Source of the DNA: Bradyrhizobium sp.
GTDB taxonomy: Bacteria > Pseudomonadota > Alphaproteobacteria > Rhizobiales > Xanthobacteraceae
Assembly: GCF_004799445.1 (NCBI RefSeq)
Contig: NZ_SSNA01000112.1
Span: forward strand, 1 to 64,000
Length of the DNA stretch: 64,000 nucleotides
Reading direction: 5' to 3'
The notes under the pieces are model-generated. The model was not told the origin of the DNA and did not search any database. It saw only the letters and a list, made by a program, of their open reading frames with translations. The position numbers and the translations under genes were made by a program. Positions 48,565 through 57,350 of the stretch are shown here, piece by piece. Position 1 is the first letter of the stretch, and every line of letters starts with the position of its first letter.

Positions 48565-48640
48565 GACGTTTAAACGAGGAACCTTCACCGCCGCGCATGA
48601 TTGACCTTCGGAAGTGGAAACGTCAGGCGAGGTAGATTCG

Positions 48641-48907
48641 ATGATCGAACATCATCCGGGACGAAGCGGTGTGCATCCTGTCATCGTCGCGATAGCGGTA
48701 GCGATCTTCGGCGCATTGGCGATGCTGATCGTCGATCATGGTCCGTGGAGCCACCCGAACGTGCAGACCGCGGAGGTCGCCAATCACCAGACCACCGGTC
48801 AGGCCGCGCGGGCCGCGGGCGCTGCGGTGTCGCCGACCGCGCCCAAGCTGTCGCTGGAGCCCGAAGCTCCCGGGCCGAAGCCTGCACAGCCGGCCAGTCC
48901 TGATTAA
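48641..48907 (+). CDS. Small membrane-anchored hypothetical protein
   Basis: MIEHHPGRSGVHPVIVAIAVAIFGALAMLIVDHGPWSH...; one TM. Confidence 0.55.
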   Translation: MIEHHPGRSGVHPVIVAIAVAIFGALAMLIVDHGPWSHPNVQTAEVANHQTTGQAARAAGAAVSPTAPKLSLEPEAPGPKPAQPASPD

Positions 48908-48945
48908 CCACCGGGATCAGCTGCTCTTGAAAAACGCTTCAGCGC

Positions 48946-49269
48946 CTAACGGATGCTGACAAAGGTGCCCCAAAGCGCCGCGAGGATGGCGCCCACGAAT
49001 ACCCAGGAGGGATTGTCGCAGAACGTGCTGCCGTATTGGCACATGGTCACGCCGAACGAGCCGATCTCATGATGTGCGGCGGCGTAAAACAGCCCCGACA
49101 GCACGGCCAATGCCCCAGCTACAAAAAGCATCACACCCTCCCTGAAGGGATAAAATATCGATGGCTTCAAAAGCGGAGGTGATCCGGTCCGCTGATAGGC
49201 GCGATGGTGGCGCCGAGCGGTTGCAAATCGGACAAAGAATCCGGTTAATTTTTCGCTAATCCTTTTCAT
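48946..49269 (-). CDS. Small membrane hypothetical protein
   Basis: FREGVMLFVAGALAVLSGLFYAAAHHEIGSFGVTMCQYGSTFCDNPSWVFVGAILAALWGTFVSIR. Confidence 0.65.
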   Translation of the reverse strand: MKRISEKLTGFFVRFATARRHHRAYQRTGSPPLLKPSIFYPFREGVMLFVAGALAVLSGLFYAAAHHEIGSFGVTMCQYGSTFCDNPSWVFVGAILAALWGTFVSIR

Positions 49270-49336
49270 GCTCACGGGTGTTCGCCCGCGAGCATTCAGC
49301 CGAGCCAATCCGCGCCACAGACGACAGAAGAGGTTG

Positions 49337-50224
49337 CTATTCCGCCGCCTGCGACGACGGCGGGCGCATGGTCTCGACGCCATCGGCCACGGTGGCGGAG
49401 ATCGTGGTGCGTACCATCAGCCGCGCCTCATGCGAGGGCCACGGCCGGCCGCGATGCATGGTCGCGCGGTTGTCCCACATCACGACGTCGCCTTTTCGCC
49501 ACTGGTGCACATAACTCGTGCCCGGGGCGGTTGCGAACGCCATCAGCTCGTCGATCAGCTTGCTCCCGGCCGCCGGCTCCATGCCTTCCACCGCATAGGC
49601 GTGCGAGGCGAGGTAGATCGCGCCGCGGCCGTTCGCAGGATTTTTCCACACCATGCGCCAGCATTGCGGCGGCAGTGCCGCGCGCTCTTCGGGGCTCGCA
49701 AGGTCCGGCGCGATCTGGCTGCGTGAATGCGCGTAGTCATGCCAGGCAAAGGAATTTTCGAGCCTCTCGCGCATGGGCGCATCGAGCCGCTCGAAGGCAA
49801 GGCGGGTCGAGACGTATTCGGTCTCCCCGCCATGCGCGGGAATGATGCGGGCCGACAGGATCGAGGTCAGCGCCGGCACGCGCTTGAACGAGGAGTCGGT
49901 ATGCCAGAGCTGGTTGGCTCTGTTGCGCAGGACAAGCCGGTGATCCGGCGGCACAACCTTGCCGTCAGGACCGATCGTGCTGAGGATCACGAAATGCGAA
50001 CCCGTCCCCTGCGAGCCGACTTTGGTCACCTCCGGCGGACCGAAGCGGCGCGAAAACTCAAGCTGGATCTCGTCGGTCACCTGCTGGTCACGAAACACCA
50101 GGACGGAATGTTCCTCGAACGCCGCGCGCGCCGCCGCATAGGCGGCATCGTCGCGCGCGATATCGGAAAGGGTCACGCCGCGCAGCTCGGCGGCGAATCC
50201 CGGACCCATGGGCACGACGTCCAT
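49337..50224 (-). CDS. TauD/TfdA family dioxygenase
   Basis: LWHTDSSFKRVPALTSIL (HxD), GDVVMWDNRATMHRGRPW, EARLMVRTTI. Confidence 0.92.
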   Translation of the reverse strand: MDVVPMGPGFAAELRGVTLSDIARDDAAYAAARAAFEEHSVLVFRDQQVTDEIQLEFSRRFGPPEVTKVGSQGTGSHFVILSTIGPDGKVVPPDHRLVLRNRANQLWHTDSSFKRVPALTSILSARIIPAHGGETEYVSTRLAFERLDAPMRERLENSFAWHDYAHSRSQIAPDLASPEERAALPPQCWRMVWKNPANGRGAIYLASHAYAVEGMEPAAGSKLIDELMAFATAPGTSYVHQWRKGDVVMWDNRATMHRGRPWPSHEARLMVRTTISATVADGVETMRPPSSQAAE

Positions 50225-50349
50225 CGGTAGGTCCTCCCTGTTGTTATGGCCGGCGAGGTTAGGGCAAATCCGCCCGAGCGGCAACGCGCGGGATCGCTTG
50301 GCGCGGCGCGGAAGGCAACCCGTCAAATCTGTTGCGGCAGTCCCAACGT

Positions 50350-51165
50350 CTATTTCGGTCCGCTCGCGGCGGCGGCCTGCTGGGTGACTTTGCTCTGCGC
50401 AATGATACCTTCGAGCCGGGCGATGTTTTCCAGCAGGCGCTGGCTGGTCAGCACCAGGAAGTAATAGCCGAATTGCGGGTTCTGGAAGTAGATCTCGAGC
50501 AGCTTCTCATAGGTGATGGTGAGCACGTGGCCGTCCTCGAGGCATTCAACCGTCGCGGTGCGCTTGTTGTCGGGCGACAGGAAACCGAGTTCGCCCATCA
50601 GGCGTCCCGGCGGCAGCTCGACCTTGATTTCCGTGACCAGGAATTTTCCGGTGAGGGTCAAAAACATCTCATTGGCGGTATCGTCCTTTCTGAACAGCAC
50701 ATCGCCCTTGCGATATTTGCGCTCGGTCATGAACGGCTTCAGCCATTCCATCGAGGTGTCGCCCTGGGTCGCGCTGCGTGCCTTCTTTACGAGAACGAGC
50801 ATCTGGCGGAGGCGAAAGGCATTGATGGGGACCATCAGGAGATACAACAGGAACGTCGTGACGGTTCCGGTGAGCGCGCCGAAGCCGGCGAAGAAGGCGC
50901 AGCCGATCATGTTGGCAACCCGCAACGGCACCATGGTCTGCGTCAGCAAAGTGGCGACAAAGAAGATCGCGCCGATCAGCGCGAACATGTTGGCGAGCGT
51001 GATGTTGGCCAGAAAGATTTCCAGCAGGCGGTTGAAAATCGCGTCGTAGGTGATGTTGTTGGGATCGAGACCGAGCTGAACCAGAATCTTGGCGACCCTG
51101 AGGTTGTCAGCGGCGGTGTCGAGAATGCGATTGAGCGTCGTCGACATGTCTGCACTGAACGTCAT
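50350..51165 (-). CDS. Membrane protein with C-terminal cyclic nucleotide-binding-like domain
   Basis: 2-3 TM then YRKGDVLFRKDDTANEMFLTLTGKFLVTE...GRLMGELGFLSPDNKRTATVECLEDGHVLTITYEKLLEI. Confidence 0.87.
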   Translation of the reverse strand: MTFSADMSTTLNRILDTAADNLRVAKILVQLGLDPNNITYDAIFNRLLEIFLANITLANMFALIGAIFFVATLLTQTMVPLRVANMIGCAFFAGFGALTGTVTTFLLYLLMVPINAFRLRQMLVLVKKARSATQGDTSMEWLKPFMTERKYRKGDVLFRKDDTANEMFLTLTGKFLVTEIKVELPPGRLMGELGFLSPDNKRTATVECLEDGHVLTITYEKLLEIYFQNPQFGYYFLVLTSQRLLENIARLEGIIAQSKVTQQAAAASGPK

Positions 51166-51504
51166 CGAATCCCCCGCGCAAAATTGCCGGTCATCGCCAT
51201 AGACCCCGGATCTGGTGAAAATCGAGGTCGGGCAGCCACGGTTGAGCCAGTTAGTAGCGGTCTGGATGCCAACGATCAACTTTTACCCGTGAAGCCGAGC
51301 GCATCCTGTGCGAGCCGGGTTGAGGTGCCCGGCTGGCCTGGCGGCGGGAGGGGGAGCCAGGCTTGGCAGGATATCGTCGATCGGCGGCGCCGTGGCCGGC
51401 GGGGCGGCTCGGTGCCGGCGGTGGCGCCAGGTCGGGGCTCGCATTTCAAAGGCGGCTTCCGGTCCGCCGTCGACTGTTGCCCGCGGACCGCTGGCGATGA
51501 AACC

Positions 51505-52269
51505 CTAGGGGTTCAGGGGCAATAGCGCGCTCCGTAGCGTCGCACTCGAAATCCCCATCAACCCTGTGAAGGGGTTATCCAGCTCCAAAACCAGAAAAAT
51601 CGCGCAGGCAAACGACAGCGCGCAGACCAGCAGGGATGTCATGACGACCAGATTGGTTCGCGCGAACAGGGTGAAGCTCAGGAAAATAGCGCTCAGCCAA
51701 AAAACCAGAATGATCAAGAACGGAGTCGGGATTGAGCGCCCGGCCTGGGCGAACAACTGCAGCCGGGTCTGTGCGCCTTCCGTGAAGGTCTGAATGGCGC
51801 GAGCTTGCAGGGAGCGTTGCGCATCATTGGCCGGCGCGAGACGCTCCAGTTCACTTTCGAACGCCAGCGACTCGGCGCTCGACTTGAACTGAACGGGTCT
51901 GGCGGCCGCGACTTCCTCCTCGTGCCAGATGCGATTGGCCAGCGGCTGGATGCTTTGCCGCAGCAGGTTGCGGAGCTGAGTTGCTTCCGGACCATATTGC
52001 GCGAGCAGATCGTCCAAAAGGATGATGCTGGCGGTCATTTGTCTGACCTGGCTGGTCTTCTGATCGAACGAGTTTTTCGCGGACGCGATCAACAGGCCCA
52101 GCACAAGGGCGGCTAACGTGCCGATCAGGCCGGTTGCCATTTTCACAACATCGCGGGAGTCCGGATGCAGGTGGTCCTCCGACAGCAAAGGTCGGAGGAC
52201 CACCCCGAGCAAGGCGCCGCCAAATATGATCGCGAATACAAGAAGCGAGATCTGCCAGGCGCTCATCAT
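51505..52269 (-). CDS. DUF4239/bestrophin-like membrane protein
   Basis: VVKMATGLIGTLAALVLGLLIASAKNSFDQKTSQVRQMTASIILLDDLLAQYGPEA. Confidence 0.85.
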   Translation of the reverse strand: MMSAWQISLLVFAIIFGGALLGVVLRPLLSEDHLHPDSRDVVKMATGLIGTLAALVLGLLIASAKNSFDQKTSQVRQMTASIILLDDLLAQYGPEATQLRNLLRQSIQPLANRIWHEEEVAAARPVQFKSSAESLAFESELERLAPANDAQRSLQARAIQTFTEGAQTRLQLFAQAGRSIPTPFLIILVFWLSAIFLSFTLFARTNLVVMTSLLVCALSFACAIFLVLELDNPFTGLMGISSATLRSALLPLNP

Positions 52270-52286
52270 TGCGATACGCCCAGCAA

Positions 52287-52496
52287 TCAGTAGACCCTGC
52301 GGTGAACGACAACTGCCCGTCGTGGCGCAACGACAACAGCACGGCGGACCACGGGAGTTCCAACGACCACGGCGCCGCCAGCGCCAACGCAGCCGGCGCG
52401 ATGGACGCCGCGGGCGCAGACAACCGCACCTGCATCCATGGTGCTCAAGGCGACGAAGCTTGCTGCCAGCAATAGAGAGATCATCAGATGTTTCAT
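52287..52496 (-). CDS. Small secreted Val/Arg/Gly-rich protein
   Basis: MKHLMISLLLAASFVALSTMDAGAVVCARGVHRAGCVGAGGAVVVGTPVVRRAVVVAPRRAVVVHRRVY; RBS AGGAGAATAG. Confidence 0.7.
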   Translation of the reverse strand: MKHLMISLLLAASFVALSTMDAGAVVCARGVHRAGCVGAGGAVVVGTPVVRRAVVVAPRRAVVVHRRVY

Positions 52497-52575
52497 GACT
52501 ATTCTCCTTGGGTTGCACGTCGTTTGGTTGGTCAATCTCAATTCCCCGGCGTTCGCCGGACGAGCGACGCGTCGC

Positions 52576-53898
52576 TCAGGCCGCCGTGACAATCGCCGGT
52601 TTCTTCGCCAGCATGTTTCGTCGGTCGTGGATCAGGCTCTCCAGCCGATGGGCTGCCACGTTCAAGGTGGCGTCATCCACCGCGTTCTCGTCTCCGCGAG
52701 CGGATCCGGCGCGCTGCGCCCTGAGGATGTCGTCGATTTCCTCTTCGATATCGGAAAGCTCAGCCTCTGTGCCGGCCTTCCGGATCCGGCGTCCCATGGC
52801 ATACAGGGAATCCAGCGGCCCTTGTCCGGTCGCGGGCTGGCCTAGCCCAAGGAATTTCCAGGCCGCGGCAAACAAGGTGGCCGCGCCCCCCAGAGCCATC
52901 GGCGTCAGGTAAATCCAGTTGCCGTATTCATCCATGAAGCTTTGCTGGGTGCCATTATAGACGGCTGCTGCGCCGGGATGCAGGGGAAGCCAGGCGTCCT
53001 GGTCGGTGCTCGGCGCGGTGATCTGCGCAAAAATCGGCTGCTCGCCCAGAAGCTCCCTGCGCACTTTCATGATCGTCAGCGTAAGGCTGGTGACCAAATC
53101 GGTGCCGAGCTTCTTGTTCGCCACCAGATACAGTGAAGCCCTCAAGGTGGTCAGATCCTCTTCCGGAACCGGCGGCGACCCGCGCAGCGTGCCTTTGGGA
53201 ACGTCGAAGCTTTCGTAGGCGCGCTCGGCCTGCGCGATGGCGCCGGCAGAATCGATCGGGATCAGTACCGGCAACGCCTTGGGGCCCTGCTGAAAGAAGT
53301 CCCGCACGAGGGACAGATATTTTCCAGCCAAAGGGATCACGACAAGCAGCGCATTCACCTCCTTGGATTGAATGGCGCGCCGGGCATCCGGCAGAGCGAT
53401 ATCCTTGAATACCCTGGCGCGATCGAGGCCGTATTCCCTGCTCAGCACGTCGACAATTTTGGCATTGGCCTCGCCGCCGACCACGCCGACGCGGCGGCCC
53501 TTCAATTTGTCGATGCTGTCGATGGTCGAGCCCGGCGGCGCGATCAGGAGTACGACCACATGGCTCACGACGACGACGGCCTGGGCTTGCGACAGGTCAC
53601 CGACGTCGCCGCGAACCACCGCGAGATCCGCCTTGCCCGCCGCAAACGCATTGGCCGCTTCGAGCGCGGTGCCGCTGTCGATGACCCTGAGCCGCACCGG
53701 CGCATTGGTCGAAACCAGCCGGCTCGCAATAGCCGACATGGCCTTGGCGGCTTCGCCGTCGATCGACCCTACCGCCACGCTCAGCGTTACCGGACGCGTA
53801 TAATACCGATAGGCAAGGAGGCTCGCGCCCGCCGCAAGACCAACCACGCCAACAACCAGGACGAGGCGAAGCCAGAGCGGCAAATTCAGCGAAACCAT
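52576..53898 (-). CDS. TAXI family TRAP-type solute-binding protein
   Basis: LSVAVGSIDGEAAKAMSAIASRLVSTNAPVRLRVIDSGTALEAANAFAAGKADLAVVRGDV; TM at both ends. Confidence 0.88.
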   Translation of the reverse strand: MVSLNLPLWLRLVLVVGVVGLAAGASLLAYRYYTRPVTLSVAVGSIDGEAAKAMSAIASRLVSTNAPVRLRVIDSGTALEAANAFAAGKADLAVVRGDVGDLSQAQAVVVVSHVVVLLIAPPGSTIDSIDKLKGRRVGVVGGEANAKIVDVLSREYGLDRARVFKDIALPDARRAIQSKEVNALLVVIPLAGKYLSLVRDFFQQGPKALPVLIPIDSAGAIAQAERAYESFDVPKGTLRGSPPVPEEDLTTLRASLYLVANKKLGTDLVTSLTLTIMKVRRELLGEQPIFAQITAPSTDQDAWLPLHPGAAAVYNGTQQSFMDEYGNWIYLTPMALGGAATLFAAAWKFLGLGQPATGQGPLDSLYAMGRRIRKAGTEAELSDIEEEIDDILRAQRAGSARGDENAVDDATLNVAAHRLESLIHDRRNMLAKKPAIVTAA

Positions 53899-54163
53899 GC
53901 CCGTCACTCCCAACGCGCCGACTAATCGCCGCCGCTGCCCGGCCGGCTTTCTTCGTCATATTCTTTGGCGGCAATGCCGTTTTTCATGACTCTACACGAA
54001 ATAGCTGCCGATGCGACCGCTGCGATGCGGGTCCTCATGGACCGGTTCGTTGTTACCGACGAAACCTCCGATTGTTCGGTCTGCGGACGACGATCAATTG
54101 CTGCGTTGTGCTTGTGCGACGGGCGCCCCGGGTGTGAGGCACCCTCCGCATACCTTGGCGCGT

Positions 54164-55813
54164 CTACTTGGCGATTGAGTTCCTGGCCGCCTCGATCTTT
54201 GCCTTCACGGCATCGAGGTTGAAACTGGCCCCCCTCTGCATCGGCGGAAACTCGATCGCTGTCATCGCCAGCTTTTCCACCTGCTGCTGAACAAACACAA
54301 AGCGCCAGAATTCGTATTTGAACCAGTCGAAATATTGCTGGGCTCCGTATCTGGTCCCGCTATCGGGCCAGCCCGTGCGCTCGAAGGGATCGAGTCGAAG
54401 GTTGATCAAGTAGGGCACGTCGGGTTTGGTTTTTTCGCCGAGCCATCCCGCAGGCTGATCGATGAAACGATACTTGTAATCGTCGACGCGCACGGCGCCC
54501 AGTTCGCTTTCGCCGAAGTACCAGATTTCGTGCCGGTTCGACGGTCCCTTGCCGGTGATCATGTCGATCTGGTTATAGCCGTCCAGATGACACTTGTAGG
54601 TCGTATCGCCGATCTGCTTGCCCTTCTTCAATTCCTCGACGATGTTCGGATTGCCCGCCGCGGCAAGGAACGTCGGAAACCAGTCCAGCCCGGAGATAAT
54701 GCCGTTCTCGACCTTGCCCGCCGGCACCTTGCCCGGCCAGCGGATCAGCGCCGGCACGCGGAAGCCGCCTTCGAAGACGGTACCCTTGCTCTGCGCGAAA
54801 GGCGTCTGTCCGCCGTCCGGCCAGGTAAACACCTCGGTGCCGTTGTCGGTGGTGAAGACCACGATGGTGTTGTCATCCACACCGATGTCTTTCAACTTCT
54901 TCATCACGATGCCGACGTCGTCGTCGAGCTGCGCCATGCCCGCCTCGTGGATGGACCAGCCGTTCTGCGAGTTGCGCAGCGCCTCGTATTTCGGCGAAAG
55001 GTGAGTGACAATGTGCATGCGCGTCGGATTCAGCCAGAGGAAGAACGGCTTGTTGTCGGCCTTGGCCTTGTCAATGAACTTCAGCGCAAGGTCGCGGATT
55101 TCGTCGTCCACGGTTTCCATTCGCTTGGGATAGAGGGTTCCGGCATCCTCGATTCTTTGTTTGCCGACCTTGCCCCAGCGCGGATCTACGGTAGCGTCGT
55201 CGACGTTGGTCGCATACGAATGGATCATGTTGCGCGGCCCGACCGTATTCAGCAACTCCTGCGGATAGGCGGGATGCGCCGGATCTTCCATCGCGTCGAG
55301 GTGATAGAGATAACCGAAGAATTCGTCGAAGCCGTGCACCGTCGGCAGGAATTCATTCTTGTCGCCGAGGTGGTTCTTGCCGAACTGGCCGGTGGCGTAG
55401 CCCATTCCCTTTAGTGCGGTGGCGATCGTCACCGCCTGCGCAGGTATACCCGTCGGCGCGCCGGCCTGCCCGACCGTGGTCATGCCGGTGCGGATCGGCA
55501 GTTCGCCGGTAATGAAGTTGGCGCGGCCTGCCGTACAGCTCGCCTCTGCGTAGTAATCGGTAAACAGCATGCCTTCGGCGGCGAGCTTGTCGAGATTCGG
55601 CGTCCGGCCGGCCATCATGCCGCGATGGTAGGCGCCGAGATTCCACATGCCGATGTCGTCACCCATGATCATGACGATATTGGGTGGCTTGGCAGGCGCC
55701 TGTGCCGAGGCGGCGCTGCCGAACGCGAGCGGGAGCGCCAGTATCGCGGCCGCGAGATGGTAACCCTTGGTCATTGCACTATCCTCCCTTTTTCCAGTCT
55801 TCATGCCGGTCAA
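54164..55813 (-). CDS. Arylsulfatase (type I, Cys-type)
   Basis: PPNIVMIMGDDIGMWNLGAYHRG; SCTAGRANFITGELPIRTGM (CxAGR modification motif); signal peptide. Confidence 0.94.
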   Translation of the reverse strand: MTGMKTGKREDSAMTKGYHLAAAILALPLAFGSAASAQAPAKPPNIVMIMGDDIGMWNLGAYHRGMMAGRTPNLDKLAAEGMLFTDYYAEASCTAGRANFITGELPIRTGMTTVGQAGAPTGIPAQAVTIATALKGMGYATGQFGKNHLGDKNEFLPTVHGFDEFFGYLYHLDAMEDPAHPAYPQELLNTVGPRNMIHSYATNVDDATVDPRWGKVGKQRIEDAGTLYPKRMETVDDEIRDLALKFIDKAKADNKPFFLWLNPTRMHIVTHLSPKYEALRNSQNGWSIHEAGMAQLDDDVGIVMKKLKDIGVDDNTIVVFTTDNGTEVFTWPDGGQTPFAQSKGTVFEGGFRVPALIRWPGKVPAGKVENGIISGLDWFPTFLAAAGNPNIVEELKKGKQIGDTTYKCHLDGYNQIDMITGKGPSNRHEIWYFGESELGAVRVDDYKYRFIDQPAGWLGEKTKPDVPYLINLRLDPFERTGWPDSGTRYGAQQYFDWFKYEFWRFVFVQQQVEKLAMTAIEFPPMQRGASFNLDAVKAKIEAARNSIAK

Positions 55814-55865
55814 TAGACAAACTTCCTGACGCGCGTGGTTGCTCTCCCTTGATCAAGGCGGTCGC

Positions 55866-56246
55866 TCACCGATCCCAGCCGCCCGATGACCGCCGACGCC
55901 GGGCCCAAGAGGACACTATGCAACCCCGCTTCCAGATGGCGCTGTTCAAGACTGCACACACATGACTCATGGACGTGTCGGCCGGCTGCGGGTGGCGCCC
56001 GGCGGGCCGGTAGCGACGGCAGTAATTGGGCGCGCATAAATGCGAGCCGCCTTTGACGACCTTGCGGGGAATCCTGATCTGCGGCTGGCATGTGTCGTAG
56101 CTGCCCGCCTCGATGCCGCCACGCGGATTTTCCGGAATGCAGCACGCCTTCGGCGATCCCATGCGAAATGTGCCGCCGGGAACGAGCCGCATGTCGGCTT
56201 GTTGCTGGTGTCGGGCCGATGAAGAGTCCGCGTTGGCCAGACTCAT
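55866..56246 (-). pseudogene. Internally deleted formylglycine-generating enzyme (SUMF1-like) remnant
   Basis: MRLVPGGTFRMGS (N-terminal FGE motif) fused directly to PKACCIPENPRGG...IRIPRKVVKGGSHLCAPNYCRRYRPAGRHPQPADTSMSHV (C-terminal FGE motif); tail after HV diverges. Confidence 0.85.
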
Positions 56247-56619
56247 GGGGACCTGACTTTATCTGATCAAGATGACGCTTTCCCGGCACATCAATTGCGC
56301 TACCGGAGGTTTAGGGTTGATCAAATCCAGAATCGAAAGTTTCGATAAATGCGACATGCCAACGACGGGCGTTGATGATGGCCAGTGCAAGCCGGCTTGC
56401 CAAACGTGTCAGTCAACCTGACACTGTCTTCGTTAGCCAATTCTGCCTCCGACGCGACATGGGAGCAAGCACGATCGTCACCGCGATTGCGAAAGGCGCG
56501 TGGGAAACATTTCAAAGACGAAATCAGCCTTGACGAAATCAGCCTTGGCTCATCCGCTAGGAAACGCCATGTCCGCTGACCCTGATGGCAATCGAAGAGT
56601 GGACATGGTGGACGTCTCT

Positions 56620-56950
56620 CAGGCGGCGGTCCGCCGCCGCGCTGTCATGACTTCGAGCAGATGTTCACTATCCCGGAGGGCGAGATCGAGTTGATGTTTC
56701 GCGGTGAGGTCAGGTGCGCAGCTGCGGGTTCGACCGTGAACGTCCCGGCCCACGCGCCGCACTTCCTCAGGAACGAGTCGGACCGGCCGGCGCGCCGGCT
56801 CTGCATTTGCGCGCCGGCTGGGCGCGAGCCGTTTTCGCGTTGGTCGGCGATCCCGTCGACAGCCGCGGCGTCTCCCGTGCTCGGCCAAGATGAACGGGCC
56901 GAGCGCGTCAACGCGCAAAGGCACGCGCGGCCAAAGACCGAACCGAGCCG
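56620..56950 (+). pseudogene. Cupin gene remnant (no start, frameshifted 3' part)
   Basis: GGGPPPRCHDFEQMFTIPEGEIELMFRGEVRCAAAGSTVNVPAHAPHFLRNESDRPARRLCICAPAG then expected GDPVDSR appears in another frame. Confidence 0.65.
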
Positions 56951-57191
56951 TTACGGTGGGGGACTTTGTTCCGCGGGCGCGTCACTGGGTCGCGCCAATG
57001 CCGAACTTGTGAAGCTCAATGCCCCGGTATTGCTGCCGTCCGCGCCCAAACTGCTGCCGTTGGCGCGCAGGGGCGCCCCTACATTAACGGATAATTAACT
57101 CGCGGGCGCCGGGCGCCAGTAGTAGCCCGGATGTTGCGCGGCGGTTACATGTCACAGAAATCATATCATTTTTCGGCGATGGCGGATCAAC

Positions 57192-57207
57192 TAGCACAAC
57201 TATTGCA
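57192..57207 (+). promoter_or_regulatory. Sigma54-like -24/-12 promoter candidate
   Basis: TAGCAC-AACTA-TTGCA versus TGGCAC-N5-TTGCW, 144 bp upstream of prkA. Confidence 0.5.
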
Positions 57208-57350
57208 TTGCTTCAGGGAGTCGGTCGCGTGTCCAATGGCTTCATGTGCTGAAGTTGATTCGCGGTCCGGGTACACAGGCAGCGCTTTGACGACGTGGGA
57301 GTAAGGACGGGCGTTCCAGCGGTGCCGCAAACCATGTGAGGAGAGGGATC

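Noticed and set aside
52527-52540. TTGGTCAATCTCAA as a FixK-like box upstream of the small secreted protein
   Set aside because: Fourth position is G rather than A/C and the inner bases are unlike the other boxes; too weak.
55848-55862. CCTTGATCAAGG as another FixK box
   Set aside because: TTGATCAA lacks the required N4-N6 spacer between half-sites; only a short palindrome.
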